NCBI RefSeq assembly: GCF_900169085.1
Contig: NZ_LT821323.1
Span: 744,001-808,000 of the forward strand
DNA length: 64,000 nucleotides
Source of the DNA: Chlamydia suis
GTDB lineage: Bacteria; Chlamydiota; Chlamydiia; Chlamydiales; Chlamydiaceae
Reading direction: 5' to 3'
The notes beneath the pieces are model-generated. The model worked only from the letters and a program-made list of their open reading frames with translations. It made no database searches and was not told the origin of the DNA. Of the stretch, positions 27,070 to 36,210 are shown in pieces. Every line of letters starts with the position of its first letter. Position 1 is the stretch's first letter. Both the position numbers and the translations under genes were made by a program.

Positions 27070-29706
27070 ATGAAAAAATCCTTAATCATCGTCGAGTCCC
27101 CAGCTAAAATCAAAACCTTAAGAAAGTTACTAGGGGAGGGGTTTGTTTTTGACTCTTCTTTGGGACATATTGTTGATCTTCCGGCAAAGGGTTTTGGTAT
27201 TGATATCGAAAAAGGGTTCATTCCGGATTACCAAGTTTTAGAGGGGAAAGAAGAGGTTATTCGGAAAATTTGTTCCGAGGCCAAGAAATGTGATATGGTT
27301 TACCTTGCTCCGGATCCAGACCGAGAAGGAGAGGCTATAGCGTGGCACATAGCCAATCAATTGCCTAAAGGCACTAAAATTCAAAGAATTTCTTTTAACG
27401 CGATCACTAAAGCGGCTGTTACAGAAGCATTAAAGCACCCACGAGAGATTGATATGTCGTTGGTCAATGCGCAACAAGCTCGGCGTTTTCTGGATCGCAT
27501 TGTGGGATACAAAATTTCTCCGATTTTAGGTCGTAAGTTACAACGGTGGTCCGGGGTTTCTGCTGGAAGAGTACAGTCTGTGGCCTTAAAACTGGTTGTG
27601 GATAGAGAATATGCTATAGAACAATTCGTTCCTGTAGAATTTTGGAATATCCGCGTTAACCTTCAAGATCCACGAAGTCGAAAAACTTTTTGGGCTCATT
27701 TGTATTCGGTGAATGGAAAAAAATGGGAGAGAGAAATCCCAGAAGGAAAAACCGCCGATGAAGTCGTACTAATAAATTCTAAAGACAAGGCCGATGAGAT
27801 AGTCTCGTTGTTAGAAACCGCCACTTATCGTGTGGATCGCCTAGAATCTAAAGAGAAAAAACGTAACGCATATCCTCCGTTTATTACGTCGACATTACAG
27901 CAGGAAGCTAGTCGGCATTACCGCTTCTCTTCTTCCAGAACTATGAATATTGCGCAAACTCTGTACGAGGGAGTGGATTTAGATAGTCAGGGTACTGTTG
28001 GGTTAATCACGTATATGAGAACAGACTCTGTTCGAACAGATCCTGAAGCTATTAAACAGGTTCGTAAGTATATAGGAAACGTTTTTGGAAAAGACTACCT
28101 TCCAGCCTCTCCTAATATGTATGCCACGAAAAAAACGGCTCAGGATGCGCATGAAGCGATCCGTCCTACTGATGTTACTCTAACTCCTGAAGCGATACGA
28201 GCAAAATTAACAGACGATCAGTACAAATTGTACTCGTTGATATGGAAGCGTTTTGTTGCTTCACAAATGATAGCAGCTCTTTCTGACACGTTAGCTATTC
28301 GAATCACAACGGATAAAGGGATTGATCTGCGAGCTACAGGATCGTGTTTGAAATTTAAAGGATTTTTGGCTGTTTATGACGAGAAGCGGGACGAAGAAGG
28401 TGAGGAAGAAGAAAATATTCTTCTTCCTAAGCTTCATGAGCAGGAAGTGCTGAAAAAAGAGGAAATAGAAGCAGAACAATCTCATACCAAGCCGCTTCCA
28501 CGTTTTACAGAGGCGTCTTTAGTTAAAGAATTAGAGAAATCGGGCATAGGAAGACCCTCTACCTATGCTACAATCATGAATAAAATTCAAAGTCGGGAAT
28601 ATACCCTCAAAGAGGGACAAAGACTGCGGCCTACAGAACTAGGGAAAGTTGTTTGTCAGTTTTTAGAGACAAATTTTCCTCGTATCATGGACATAGGCTT
28701 TACTGCAAAAATGGAAGATGAGCTAGAGCTGATCGCTGATGATAAAAAGCCCTGGAAACAACTGTTACAAGAGTTTTGTGACGTATTTCTTCCCTTTGTG
28801 GCTACTGCTGAAAAGGAAGCGTTTATTCCTCGCGTTGTAACTGAAATAGATTGCCCTAAATGTCATAAGGGAAAATTAGTGAAAATTTGGGCGAAAAATC
28901 GCTACTTTTTTGGATGCTCAGAATATCCTGAATGCGACTATAAGACTTCGGAAGAAGAGCTGACCTTTGATAAAAGTGAGTACGCAGAAGATACTCCATG
29001 GGATGCTCCTTGCGCCCTTTGTGGAGGGGCAATGAAGATTCGACACGGAAAGTTTGGAAGCTTTCTTGGGTGTGAAAATTATCCTCAGTGCCACAATATT
29101 GTGAATCTTTTCAAAAAGGGAGAAGCTGGCTCAGAGCCAGAAGAAATCGTAGCTTGCCCAGCAGATGGCTGTTCTGGGCATCTCGTGAAACGAAGATCGC
29201 GATTTAATAAAATGTTTTATTCGTGTTCCGAGTATCCAGCATGCAGTGTGATCGGGAATTCTGTGGATGCCGTTATTGAAAAATATACCGGGACTCCGAA
29301 AACTCCTTATGAGAAGAAAGCAAAAACTAAAAAAGCAGCTTCTTCTAAGGAAGCAAAAACTAAAAAAGCGGTTTCTTCTAAGGAAGCAAAAACTAAAAAA
29401 GCTGTTTCTTCTAAGAAAGGGACAACGACAACAGCAAAGAAAAAAGACCCGACAGCAAAAACAAGAAAGGCTCCGGCCTATACACCTTCTGCAGCTTTAG
29501 CTGCGGTCATTGGTTCCGATCCTGTTAGCCTCCCAGAAGCTACCAAGAAACTCTGGGCATATATCAAGGACCGCGGGTTACAATCATCTAACAATAAAAG
29601 AATCATCCTCCCTGACGATAAATTGAAACTGGTGATTGGTTCCGAGCCGATTGATATGTTCGCATTAGCGAAGAAGTTAAGCGCCAATTTAATAAAAGGT
29701 GAGTAA
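27070..29706 (+). CDS. topA: DNA topoisomerase I with C-terminal SWIB domain
   Basis: Type IA topoisomerase that relaxes negative supercoils. It begins MKKSLIIVESPAKIKTL (TOPRIM domain, with DPDREGEAIAWH near 83) and has the active tyrosine in GLITYMRTDSVR near residue 319. Three four-cysteine zinc ribbons follow (CPKCHKGK, CALCGGAM, CPADGCSGHL, about 596-735). Then comes a lysine/alanine histone-like linker with three 33-bp repeats, and a SWIB/MDM2 domain (about 800-878, SAALAAVIGSDPVSLPEATKKLWAYIK). The SWIB fusion is known from chlamydiae and is otherwise a eukaryotic chromatin domain. Length is 878 residues. Confidence 0.96.
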   Translation: MKKSLIIVESPAKIKTLRKLLGEGFVFDSSLGHIVDLPAKGFGIDIEKGFIPDYQVLEGKEEVIRKICSEAKKCDMVYLAPDPDREGEAIAWHIANQLPKGTKIQRISFNAITKAAVTEALKHPREIDMSLVNAQQARRFLDRIVGYKISPILGRKLQRWSGVSAGRVQSVALKLVVDREYAIEQFVPVEFWNIRVNLQDPRSRKTFWAHLYSVNGKKWEREIPEGKTADEVVLINSKDKADEIVSLLETATYRVDRLESKEKKRNAYPPFITSTLQQEASRHYRFSSSRTMNIAQTLYEGVDLDSQGTVGLITYMRTDSVRTDPEAIKQVRKYIGNVFGKDYLPASPNMYATKKTAQDAHEAIRPTDVTLTPEAIRAKLTDDQYKLYSLIWKRFVASQMIAALSDTLAIRITTDKGIDLRATGSCLKFKGFLAVYDEKRDEEGEEEENILLPKLHEQEVLKKEEIEAEQSHTKPLPRFTEASLVKELEKSGIGRPSTYATIMNKIQSREYTLKEGQRLRPTELGKVVCQFLETNFPRIMDIGFTAKMEDELELIADDKKPWKQLLQEFCDVFLPFVATAEKEAFIPRVVTEIDCPKCHKGKLVKIWAKNRYFFGCSEYPECDYKTSEEELTFDKSEYAEDTPWDAPCALCGGAMKIRHGKFGSFLGCENYPQCHNIVNLFKKGEAGSEPEEIVACPADGCSGHLVKRRSRFNKMFYSCSEYPACSVIGNSVDAVIEKYTGTPKTPYEKKAKTKKAASSKEAKTKKAVSSKEAKTKKAVSSKKGTTTTAKKKDPTAKTRKAPAYTPSAALAAVIGSDPVSLPEATKKLWAYIKDRGLQSSNNKRIILPDDKLKLVIGSEPIDMFALAKKLSANLIKGE
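29317..29415 (+). repeat. Three 33-bp tandem repeats in topA
   Basis: Units at 29317-29349, 29350-29382 and 29383-29415 are nearly identical and encode the 11-residue unit (E/K)AKTKKA(A/V)SSK. They form the lysine-rich linker between zinc ribbons and SWIB domain. Copy number could vary among strains. Confidence 0.85.
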
Positions 29707-29719
29707 GCCTTTTATTAAA
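29688..29719. terminator. Shared terminator of topA and dus, spanning the topA stop
   Basis: A perfect 12-bp stem (29688-29699 with 29708-29719) has an 8-base loop that contains the topA TAA at 29704-29706. The AT-rich stem ends lie between the two convergent genes, 5 bp from the dus stop codon. Confidence 0.65.
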
Positions 29720-29724
29720 ATAAC

Positions 29725-30729
29725 CTATTCAGATAAAGGCGGGTCCTCTTCTGCACTCTCTTCGAAGAGAGAAATCAATTGATAAACCTCTTGTGATGAG
29801 GATGCTTTAGCTAGGCTTGCGCGCAAAGAACGCACTCTCGGAGAAAGGATTAAATAATGACCGCAAAGTTTGCGGGTGTCTGTCAGGAATTTTTCTTCGC
29901 TTTGGTAATATTCTTCTATCCACTGGAGATGTTGTAAAAAGGCTTGTTTTCTCATAGCAAAAGAGAAAGAAGAATAGGTTCCTGTGGTTAAATAATCTTC
30001 TATCTGTTTCCCGATCCAAGGGGCTCCCATAGTGCCTCGGGCAACCAGAACTCCATCGCAATGAGTCGTTTCTAACATAGTTTTTGCTGCTTCAGGAGAG
30101 AATACATCACCATTTCCAAATACGGGGAAGTCTTTCCCAGCAGCAAGCTTAGCACGGGTAATAAAATCCAAATTGCTGGGGCCTTGATATCCTTGGGAGC
30201 GAGTTCTTCCATGAACGAAGACAGCGCTAGCGCCGCTTTCTTTAATTATACGAACGGTTTCTTCTACATTAATATGGTCGAAATCCCATCCGGAACGGAT
30301 TTTTACGGTTACAGGCACAGACACCGCTTCGACCATTTTTTCAATCACTTTACCGATCAAAGAAGGGTTTTTGAGCATACCAGACCCACTACCATCCTTA
30401 GTGATGCGATCTGTAGGACAGCCACAATTAAGATCTATCAGATCAAATCCTAGGCCTTCTAGAATTTTTGCAGATTCTCCAGCTAACTCTGGATTGCTAC
30501 CGCAAAGCTGTCCCCCGATAGGACGCATGGATTCTGAAAAATCGAGGAGGCGTAACGTCCGTTTAGGGCAGTAGTGTAAGCCTTCCATTTTTACCATTTC
30601 ACAGAACATCAATGCAGGGCGATACAAAGCCGACATTTGGCGATAGGGGTAATCCGAAAAGCCTGCTAAGGGTGCATAGACTATGGGGGTTTTCAGGAGA
30701 AGGTTTTTTATATGTATTGAAGAAGCCAT
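29725..30729 (-). CDS. dus: tRNA-dihydrouridine synthase
   Basis: FMN enzyme that reduces uridine to dihydrouridine in the tRNA D loop. It has the Dus motifs VYAPLAGFSDYPYRQM near residue 18, the active-cysteine loop DLNCGCPTDRITKDGSGSGM near 105-124, KIRSGWD near 150, VHGRTRSQGYQG near 180 and FGNGDVFS near 208. The frame is open to 30801, but the ATG at 30729 (MASSIHIKNLL) gives 334 residues, the usual length, and overlaps the stop of the upstream yggT by 22 bp, so the two are cotranscribed. Subfamily (DusA, B or C) was not settled; it looks closest to DusB. Confidence 0.93.
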   Translation of the reverse strand: MASSIHIKNLLLKTPIVYAPLAGFSDYPYRQMSALYRPALMFCEMVKMEGLHYCPKRTLRLLDFSESMRPIGGQLCGSNPELAGESAKILEGLGFDLIDLNCGCPTDRITKDGSGSGMLKNPSLIGKVIEKMVEAVSVPVTVKIRSGWDFDHINVEETVRIIKESGASAVFVHGRTRSQGYQGPSNLDFITRAKLAAGKDFPVFGNGDVFSPEAAKTMLETTHCDGVLVARGTMGAPWIGKQIEDYLTTGTYSSFSFAMRKQAFLQHLQWIEEYYQSEEKFLTDTRKLCGHYLILSPRVRSLRASLAKASSSQEVYQLISLFEESAEEDPPLSE

Positions 30730-31004
30730 GGTGATTGAAAAATATTTAGAACAATGAAGCGCACGATTTTTAGAACTATAAAAGGAAGCATTCCAAGACA
30801 AAGAAGAGCGATCATTGGACTAATGTCAATAAACCCTATACGGGGAACAAATGTATGGAAGATTCGCAGATAGGGGGTTACCCAGCGACGAAGCACACGA
30901 TACCACTGTGCGTTGTGGCTTTCCGGGAGCCAGGAGCTGAGTACGTAAACTAAAATTAAAAAGCTATAAATATTAACTGCTGTTCTAAGTAAATAAGAAA
31001 GCAT
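30708..31004 (-). CDS. yggT: YggT-family membrane protein
   Basis: A 98-residue protein with two hydrophobic segments (NIYSFLILVYVLSSW, residues about 11-25, and ISPMIALLCLGMLPFIVLKIVRF, about 62-85) and the family pattern LPESHNAQWYRVLRRWVTPYLRIFHTFVP. YggT proteins are found beside division or osmotic genes in many bacteria; their action is not well known. It overlaps dus. Confidence 0.82.
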   Translation of the reverse strand: MLSYLLRTAVNIYSFLILVYVLSSWLPESHNAQWYRVLRRWVTPYLRIFHTFVPRIGFIDISPMIALLCLGMLPFIVLKIVRFIVLNIFQSPWLLQYI

Positions 31005-31108
31005 TTTAAAAACTTTGTTTACTGTTAATAATGTTTTTCTTGAAAAAGATGCTTTTGTTTTCTAAAATAAGCGCTTTTCATTTTAAAAAAGCAAAAGAAT
31101 AACGTTAA

Positions 31109-32488
31109 ATGGATTTTAATTTGCCCATTTACCGCATAGGGATCTCCCGTGATGCAGAAAACGCCATCAGGATAGCAATTTTACAAAAAACCTGTAAAGG
31201 GTGGCGTCTGGTTCGCGGCGAGAAGCTCGCCGATGGAACCGAGTTGTCTTTGCCAAAAGGTTTTTTGTCTTCGAAAGTAGTTCTGTCCTTACAAGGACAG
31301 GAGACTTTAGTAAAAAGCGTTCAATCTTCTTTAAAAAGCAAAAAAAACTTTTTAAAAGTGGTTTATGCAGAGCAAAAGGCCACTGCAGCCTTCCCTCTGC
31401 AAGAACTGGTTATCACCCATGATTTGGGAGAGTGGAATTCCTCCCAAGAACGGGTTCTCACGTTGTGGATGTTGCAAAAACAATCTATCGCCACACAAAG
31501 CGCTCTTCTAGAGGATAGCGGGGTTTTTGCTACCCATATTTCGTGTCGAACCAAAGATATTTTCTCCGCTTTGCAAAACTCCCTTGTACATAAGCTCGCC
31601 GCCTATTTTTTCATTTATGAAGGAGTCGATGAAACCATTTGCTTGTTTGTGCAAGAAGGGTCTGTGTTATTAGCTCGATCTTTTAGAAACGATTCGGAAA
31701 ATTTATTGGAGGATTTATTAGCCTCTTTTGCTTACGTACAAGAGGTGTACAAAATAACCCTAGCAGAGATTCACGGATCTTATCTATCGAACGCGTTACG
31801 CATTGCTATAAGCCGTCAGGCCGGGGTTCCGGTGATTATAACCCCTCTTTTCCCAGAGCTTTCTATAGACCAGGAACCTTATCGCGATGCTGTTGCCGCA
31901 GCTTATCTGGGAGTGCATAGTAGTCATACGTGTTTTGCTTATGGATGGGCGGATTTCTCTCAGAAAGCTTGCGGTTATTGGCTAAAAAGAAAACTTTTTA
32001 ACCTAACCAAAATGGCTCTTGCAAGTACGCTAGCCTTATGTATAGGGTTTGGGGTAGAGTCTTTTTTTAGATTTCGCCAAGCGCGAAAGATTTTTAGGGA
32101 AATCTCCTCCGAAACAGAGCTCCCTTGGAATTTTCATGCGGCTCAACAAGCCGTAAAAGAAATCCAAGACTCGAATCAAGGGTTGGAATACCCCTATCTT
32201 CCAACGGTCCCAACGAATCAGGAAATCATGAATACCCTTGGACAGATGACGGAGAATCTCTCCTCGGTCTCTTTCTCACATTATACATACAAATTAGAGG
32301 ATATTCCTTCTGAAGAACGGCCTTTAGGAGGGTACAAAGCGTATGTTTCGTTACAAGGCTTTGCTAACGACGAAGATTTTGCAGTTTTTGTGGATAAGCT
32401 ATCCGCATGGTTGGGTGCGCCAGTCCTTTCTAAAAAGCAAGCTGACGGCCAATTTGATGTGCGAATCATTCTACAAGAGAGGAGATAA
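31109..32488 (+). CDS. PilM/GspL-like protein (actin-like domain, one membrane helix, periplasmic domain)
   Basis: A 459-residue protein I read as a PilM-PilN or GspL architecture. Residues about 1-280 follow the PilM actin-fold pattern: YRIGISRDAENAIRIAIL, VVLSLQGQETLVKSVQ, FPLQELVITHDLGEW, RVLTLWMLQKQSIATQSALL, YFFIYEGVDETICLFVQEGS, ending PYRDAVAAAYLGVHS. A membrane helix (about 305-320, MALASTLALCIGFGVESFF) leads to a periplasmic part ending with a PilN/GspL-like GYKAYVSLQGFANDEDFAVFVDKL. It is followed directly by a GspM/PilO-like gene. No such family name was attached in the annotations I recall (CT646). Confidence 0.65.
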   Translation: MDFNLPIYRIGISRDAENAIRIAILQKTCKGWRLVRGEKLADGTELSLPKGFLSSKVVLSLQGQETLVKSVQSSLKSKKNFLKVVYAEQKATAAFPLQELVITHDLGEWNSSQERVLTLWMLQKQSIATQSALLEDSGVFATHISCRTKDIFSALQNSLVHKLAAYFFIYEGVDETICLFVQEGSVLLARSFRNDSENLLEDLLASFAYVQEVYKITLAEIHGSYLSNALRIAISRQAGVPVIITPLFPELSIDQEPYRDAVAAAYLGVHSSHTCFAYGWADFSQKACGYWLKRKLFNLTKMALASTLALCIGFGVESFFRFRQARKIFREISSETELPWNFHAAQQAVKEIQDSNQGLEYPYLPTVPTNQEIMNTLGQMTENLSSVSFSHYTYKLEDIPSEERPLGGYKAYVSLQGFANDEDFAVFVDKLSAWLGAPVLSKKQADGQFDVRIILQERR

Positions 32489-33067
32489 ATGCGACGACTA
32501 GGAGTGTTCTCTTTGCTATTTTTAGCCAGTTGTGTGGCAGCTCTTCCCGTAGTGGGAGTTTGGTGTTGGCGTAAGCATGTTGTCGAAGCCTGGAAAGGAG
32601 TGCTCTTCGATATGCAAGCAATTCAGAAAAAACGAAGCTGTGCGCATCGGATAGCCGTGAACAATGCTCGTTTGAAAGCTTCTCGGCAACACACCAATTT
32701 TTCGGATTGGAAGGCTCGAGGAGAGCGCTGTGTTTTTTTAAATAAAGAACAAAAGGCTTTGGCTCAACTTCCTGTAACGGCTGGGGATGTAAGAAATCGT
32801 GCAGTGCAAGAGCGGAAAGCTTTCTTGCAAGATAACCGACTGGTATGGCGAGAGCAGCCTTTAGGAGAAAAAAGTACGCTTTATTCTTTACAGAAAGAAA
32901 TCCAGGTAGACGGAGAAGATGTTCCGTTATTATTGGAATTATTTGATTCTAAGCAGACTCAAACACCCATTCTCTTTCTTTCTTTCTGGGAAATGACGAA
33001 ACAAATTTCCTCTCTAGGAAATGAGGTTTGGGTCGTTCACGCGGAGGCTTGGGGACGATGTGTATAA
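32489..33067 (+). CDS. PilO/GspM-like bitopic protein
   Basis: A 192-residue protein that starts right after the stop of the PilM/GspL-like gene (32489), with no spacer. It has one N-terminal membrane helix (residues about 5-28, GVFSLLFLASCVAALPVVGVWCW), a helical coiled stretch (about 30-110), and a small C-terminal alpha/beta domain (about 130-192, QKEIQVDGEDVPLLLELFD, ILFLSFWEMTKQ, EVWVVHAEAWG). This is the layout of PilO/GspM, the usual partner of PilN/GspL. Similarity is structural pattern only; residue conservation is not obvious. It overlaps the next gene by 10 bp. Confidence 0.55.
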   Translation: MRRLGVFSLLFLASCVAALPVVGVWCWRKHVVEAWKGVLFDMQAIQKKRSCAHRIAVNNARLKASRQHTNFSDWKARGERCVFLNKEQKALAQLPVTAGDVRNRAVQERKAFLQDNRLVWREQPLGEKSTLYSLQKEIQVDGEDVPLLLELFDSKQTQTPILFLSFWEMTKQISSLGNEVWVVHAEAWGRCV

Positions 33068-34335
33068 ATAAAAGCATAAGACGGTGCTGTTTATTTTTTC
33101 TTTTAGCTTGTGGGCTCTTAGAAGCTGGCGTTTATGATAAGCTTCGGCTTACAGGAATTAATATCATGGATAGAAATGGTCTGTCTGAAACGATTTGTTC
33201 CAAGGACAAGCTACAGAAATATGCCAAAGTGGATTTTCTCTCTCCTCAGCCTTATCAAAAGGTTATGCGCACCTATAAAAACGCAGCTGGAGAATCTGTC
33301 GCTTGTCTAACAACGTATTATCCCAATGGCCAAATCCGACAATATTTGGAATGTTTGAATAATCGAGCTTTTGGGCGTTATCGTGAATGGCATAGTAATG
33401 GGAAGATCCATATTCAAGCAGAAATTATTGGAGGAATTGCAGACCTCCATCCTTCTGCAGAAGCTGGGTGGTTGTTCGATGGAACATCCTATGCTTATGA
33501 TAACGAGGGACGCTTAGAGGCGGTTATTTGTTATGAAAAAGGCTTTTTGGAAGGGCTTTCTGTGTATTACCATGCCAATGGCAATGTCTGGAAGGAGTGT
33601 CCTTATCACAAAGGCGTCGCTCATGGAGATTTTTTAATATTCACAGAAGAAGGGAGCCTCTTAAAAAAACAATCGTTTTGTAGGGGAGTTTTGTCGGGAA
33701 GATCTTTGCGTTATGAGCCAGGGTCTCAGCAATTACTTGCGGAAGAAGAGTATGTCCAAGGGAAACTTCGAGAGGGTAGATACTTTGATCCTTTTACTAA
33801 AGAAGAAATCGCTTGTGTAAAAGGTGGAAAAGGAGAGCAAGTCATTTATGGAAAATATGCCATTGTAGAAACTCGACAAATTCTTCGTGGAGTTCCTCAT
33901 GGTAAAGTAGTTGTGTTCGATGAAACCGGAACAAACATAATACAAACCTACTCTTTAATTAATGGACAAAGAGATGGTGAGGAAGTGTTCTTTTTCCCAG
34001 GCGGGGAAGGAAGAAAAATGCTGCTCACTTGGTCTAAAGGAGTATTGCAGGGGGCGGTAAAAACTTGGTATCCTAGCGGGACTCTAGAGAGTAGTAAAGA
34101 GCTTGTCCAAAACAAGAAGAATGGGCTTCTTATGTTATATTATCCTACAGGACAAGTCATGGCTACAGAGGAATATGCAGAAGACCTTCTAATAAAAGGC
34201 GAATATTTCCGTCCGGACGATCGTTATCCCTTTGCTAAGGTGGAAAAAGGCTGTGGAACAGCGGTCTTTTTCAGCCCAACGGGGGGGATTTTGAAGAAAG
34301 TGTTTTATGAAGATGGGAAACCTGCCATTAACTAG
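33058..34335 (+). CDS. Secreted YwqK/MORN_2-repeat protein (CT648-like)
   Basis: A 425-residue protein with a signal peptide (MCINKSIRRCCLFFLLACGLLEAG). The mature part is built of repeated YwqK (MORN_2) units of about 22-24 residues with the pattern YyxNGxxxxxxxYxxGxxxGxxxxW/Y: YPNGQIRQYLECLNNRAFGRY, SNGKIHIQAEIIGG, HANGNVWKECPYHKGVAHGDF, EEGSLLKKQSFCRGVLSGRS, PSGTLESSKELVQNKKNGLL, PTGQVMATEEYAEDLL. Such beta-hairpin repeats are found in bacterial exported proteins of uncertain role. The ATG at 33058 overlaps the previous gene by 10 bp. It ends 2 bp before fthC. Confidence 0.75.
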   Translation: MCINKSIRRCCLFFLLACGLLEAGVYDKLRLTGINIMDRNGLSETICSKDKLQKYAKVDFLSPQPYQKVMRTYKNAAGESVACLTTYYPNGQIRQYLECLNNRAFGRYREWHSNGKIHIQAEIIGGIADLHPSAEAGWLFDGTSYAYDNEGRLEAVICYEKGFLEGLSVYYHANGNVWKECPYHKGVAHGDFLIFTEEGSLLKKQSFCRGVLSGRSLRYEPGSQQLLAEEEYVQGKLREGRYFDPFTKEEIACVKGGKGEQVIYGKYAIVETRQILRGVPHGKVVVFDETGTNIIQTYSLINGQRDGEEVFFFPGGEGRKMLLTWSKGVLQGAVKTWYPSGTLESSKELVQNKKNGLLMLYYPTGQVMATEEYAEDLLIKGEYFRPDDRYPFAKVEKGCGTAVFFSPTGGILKKVFYEDGKPAIN

Positions 34336-34337
34336 GT

Positions 34338-34874
34338 ATGCGTACGATCCCAGAACAGAAGAATGATTGGCGCCGCGAAGGATTGGCTAGGCGGAGACAG
34401 ATTTCTTCTCATCGAAGAGAAGAAGCGGCGCTTTTGTTAAAAAATTTCGTTATGCGAACCTTTCCTCAAGGGTTTGTCTTATCCTATATTCCTTTTCGTT
34501 CTGAGTTGAATGTTCATGCGATCAATGTGTGGCTAGCTCAAGAAAATCGACTGCTTCTTCCAAAAATCCAAGGGAGGACCTTGGTTCCGGTCCAAACTTC
34601 TTTAGAAGAACTCTCTCGACTTTCTTCCCCTAAAGATGTGAATCAATTGTCAGGAGAGGAGGTTGCGGAGCAGTTCGTAGCAACCTCATTAGTTCCAGCT
34701 GTAATGTTCGATCGGCAAGGATTCCGGTTAGGCTATGGCGGAGGATATTATGATCGATTTTTATCTAAAAACCCGCATATTTGGACGGTTGGTGTGGGTT
34801 TTAAAGAACAACAGATAGAAAGCCTTCCTCGAGAGCCTCATGACATTCCTTTACGTTGTTTATATTTAACTTAA
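34338..34874 (+). CDS. fthC: 5-formyltetrahydrofolate cyclo-ligase
   Basis: Converts 5-formyl-THF to 5,10-methenyl-THF using ATP. A 178-residue protein with family motifs: WRREGLARRRQISSHRREEAALLL at the N-terminus, YIPFRSELNVHAI near 52, and the signature VPAVMFDRQGFRLGYGGGYYDRFL near 118-141. It starts 2 bp after the YwqK-repeat gene stop, so it is likely the last gene of the same operon. Older annotations call it YgfA. Confidence 0.92.
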   Translation: MRTIPEQKNDWRREGLARRRQISSHRREEAALLLKNFVMRTFPQGFVLSYIPFRSELNVHAINVWLAQENRLLLPKIQGRTLVPVQTSLEELSRLSSPKDVNQLSGEEVAEQFVATSLVPAVMFDRQGFRLGYGGGYYDRFLSKNPHIWTVGVGFKEQQIESLPREPHDIPLRCLYLT

Positions 34875-35021
34875 AAATATGTTTTAACCCCCTCTTTTGA
34901 TCCTGATTTTTTGGGAGACGAAGAACCTGTTGCGGTCTAGTTTCTCTAAAAAAGAAGAGGATTTTTTGGAATTCTAGCACTTGACTGTTGTCTTTGAAAT
35001 ATTGCAAACTGACGCCACAAA

Positions 35022-35090
35022 ATGCAAGGAGGGTGCGGGTGGCAACCCTCTGAAGTAGAGTCTTCTAGACAGCAAAACAAGGGAGAATAC
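35022..35090 (+). promoter_or_regulatory. recA leader with hairpin
   Basis: A possible -35 TTGACT lies at 34981-34986 without a good -10. The leader holds a hairpin GAGGGT...ACCCTC (about 35028-35051) that folds over an early AAGGAGG site. An in-frame ATG at 35022 exists but the better start is 35091, which has GGGAG 5 bases upstream. Confidence 0.4.
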
Positions 35091-36155
35091 ATGAGCGTTC
35101 CCGACCGGAAACGGGCTTTGGAAGCTGCCATTGCCTATATTGAAAAGCAATTTGGCGCAGGATCTATTATGAGCTTAGGAAAACATTCTTCTGCTCATGA
35201 GATATCAACTATTAAAACAGGCGCATTGTCGTTGGATTTGGCCTTGGGAATAGGGGGTGTTCCTAAAGGCAGAATTATAGAGATTTTTGGGCCAGAGTCT
35301 TCTGGGAAAACGACTCTAGCAACGCATATAGTGGCTAATGCTCAAAAAATGGGAGGCGTGGCTGCTTATATCGACGCTGAGCACGCTCTGGATCCCAATT
35401 ATGCTGCGCTAATTGGGGCAAATATTAATGATTTAATGATTTCTCAGCCGGACTGTGGTGAGGACGCTTTGAGTATTGCGGAGCTTTTAGCGCGATCGGG
35501 AGCGGTAGATGTGATCGTAATCGATTCTGTGGCAGCATTGGTTCCTAAAAGTGAATTGGAAGGAGAAATTGGAGACGTACATGTAGGGTTACAAGCTCGT
35601 ATGATGTCTCAGGCTTTACGAAAACTCACTGCGACTTTGGCTCGGACGAACACTTGTGCTATTTTTATCAACCAAATTCGAGAAAAAATCGGAGTGAGCT
35701 TCGGGAACCCAGAGACCACAACAGGGGGACGCGCACTGAAATTTTACTCGTCAATTCGTATGGATATTCGTCGTATCGGTTCCATAAAAGGAGGCGATAA
35801 CTTTGACATAGGAAATCGAATTAAAGTGAAAGTTGCGAAAAATAAATTAGCGCCTCCTTTTAGAACCGCTGAATTCGATATTTTGTTCAATGAAGGAATT
35901 TCTTCTGCAGGATGTATTATTGATCTTGCTGTAGAGAAAAACATTATTGATAAGAAAGGCTCTTGGTTCAATTATCAAGATCGTAAATTAGGACAAGGCC
36001 GAGAGGCTGTTCGAGAGGAGCTTAAAAGGAATAAGGAGTTATTCCAAGAGCTCGAGCGTCGTATTTATGAATCTGTGCAAGCGACCTCGTCACAAGCTGT
36101 AGCATCTGCTTGTTTAGAGCAAGAATCCCGAGAAGTAGCAGAAGCCGCAAAATAA
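35091..36155 (+). CDS. recA: Recombinase RecA
   Basis: Strand-exchange ATPase of homologous recombination and repair. 354 residues from [22 protein letters not shown]. Walker [10 protein letters not shown] near residue 67, Walker [20 protein letters not shown] near 142, loop L2 [28 protein letters not shown] near 193-220. All catalytic residues intact. I saw no LexA-type operator. An upstream frame extension to 35022 was rejected because the sequence before MSVP is not RecA-like and the later start has the better ribosome site. A hairpin follows the gene. Confidence 0.97.
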   Translation: MSVPDRKRALEAAIAYIEKQFGAGSIMSLGKHSSAHEISTIKTGALSLDLALGIGGVPKGRIIEIFGPESSGKTTLATHIVANAQKMGGVAAYIDAEHALDPNYAALIGANINDLMISQPDCGEDALSIAELLARSGAVDVIVIDSVAALVPKSELEGEIGDVHVGLQARMMSQALRKLTATLARTNTCAIFINQIREKIGVSFGNPETTTGGRALKFYSSIRMDIRRIGSIKGGDNFDIGNRIKVKVAKNKLAPPFRTAEFDILFNEGISSAGCIIDLAVEKNIIDKKGSWFNYQDRKLGQGREAVREELKRNKELFQELERRIYESVQATSSQAVASACLEQESREVAEAAK

Positions 36156-36177
36156 AACAGTTTCTCTAATTGTTTTG

Positions 36178-36210
36178 ATCAAGGAAAAGAAGTCTCTTCT
36201 TTTCCTTGAT
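36178..36210 (+). terminator. Hairpin after recA
   Basis: A 15-bp perfect stem (36178-36192 with 36196-36210) with a 3-base loop starts 22 bp after the recA stop. The 3' arm is T-rich (CTTCTTTTCCTTGAT) but no clean T run follows. Confidence 0.6.

Noticed and set aside
35022..35090. recA start at the upstream ATG or a riboswitch in its leader
   Set aside because: The extra 23 residues are not RecA-like and GGGAG fits ATG 35091; the hairpin does not match a riboswitch class I know.
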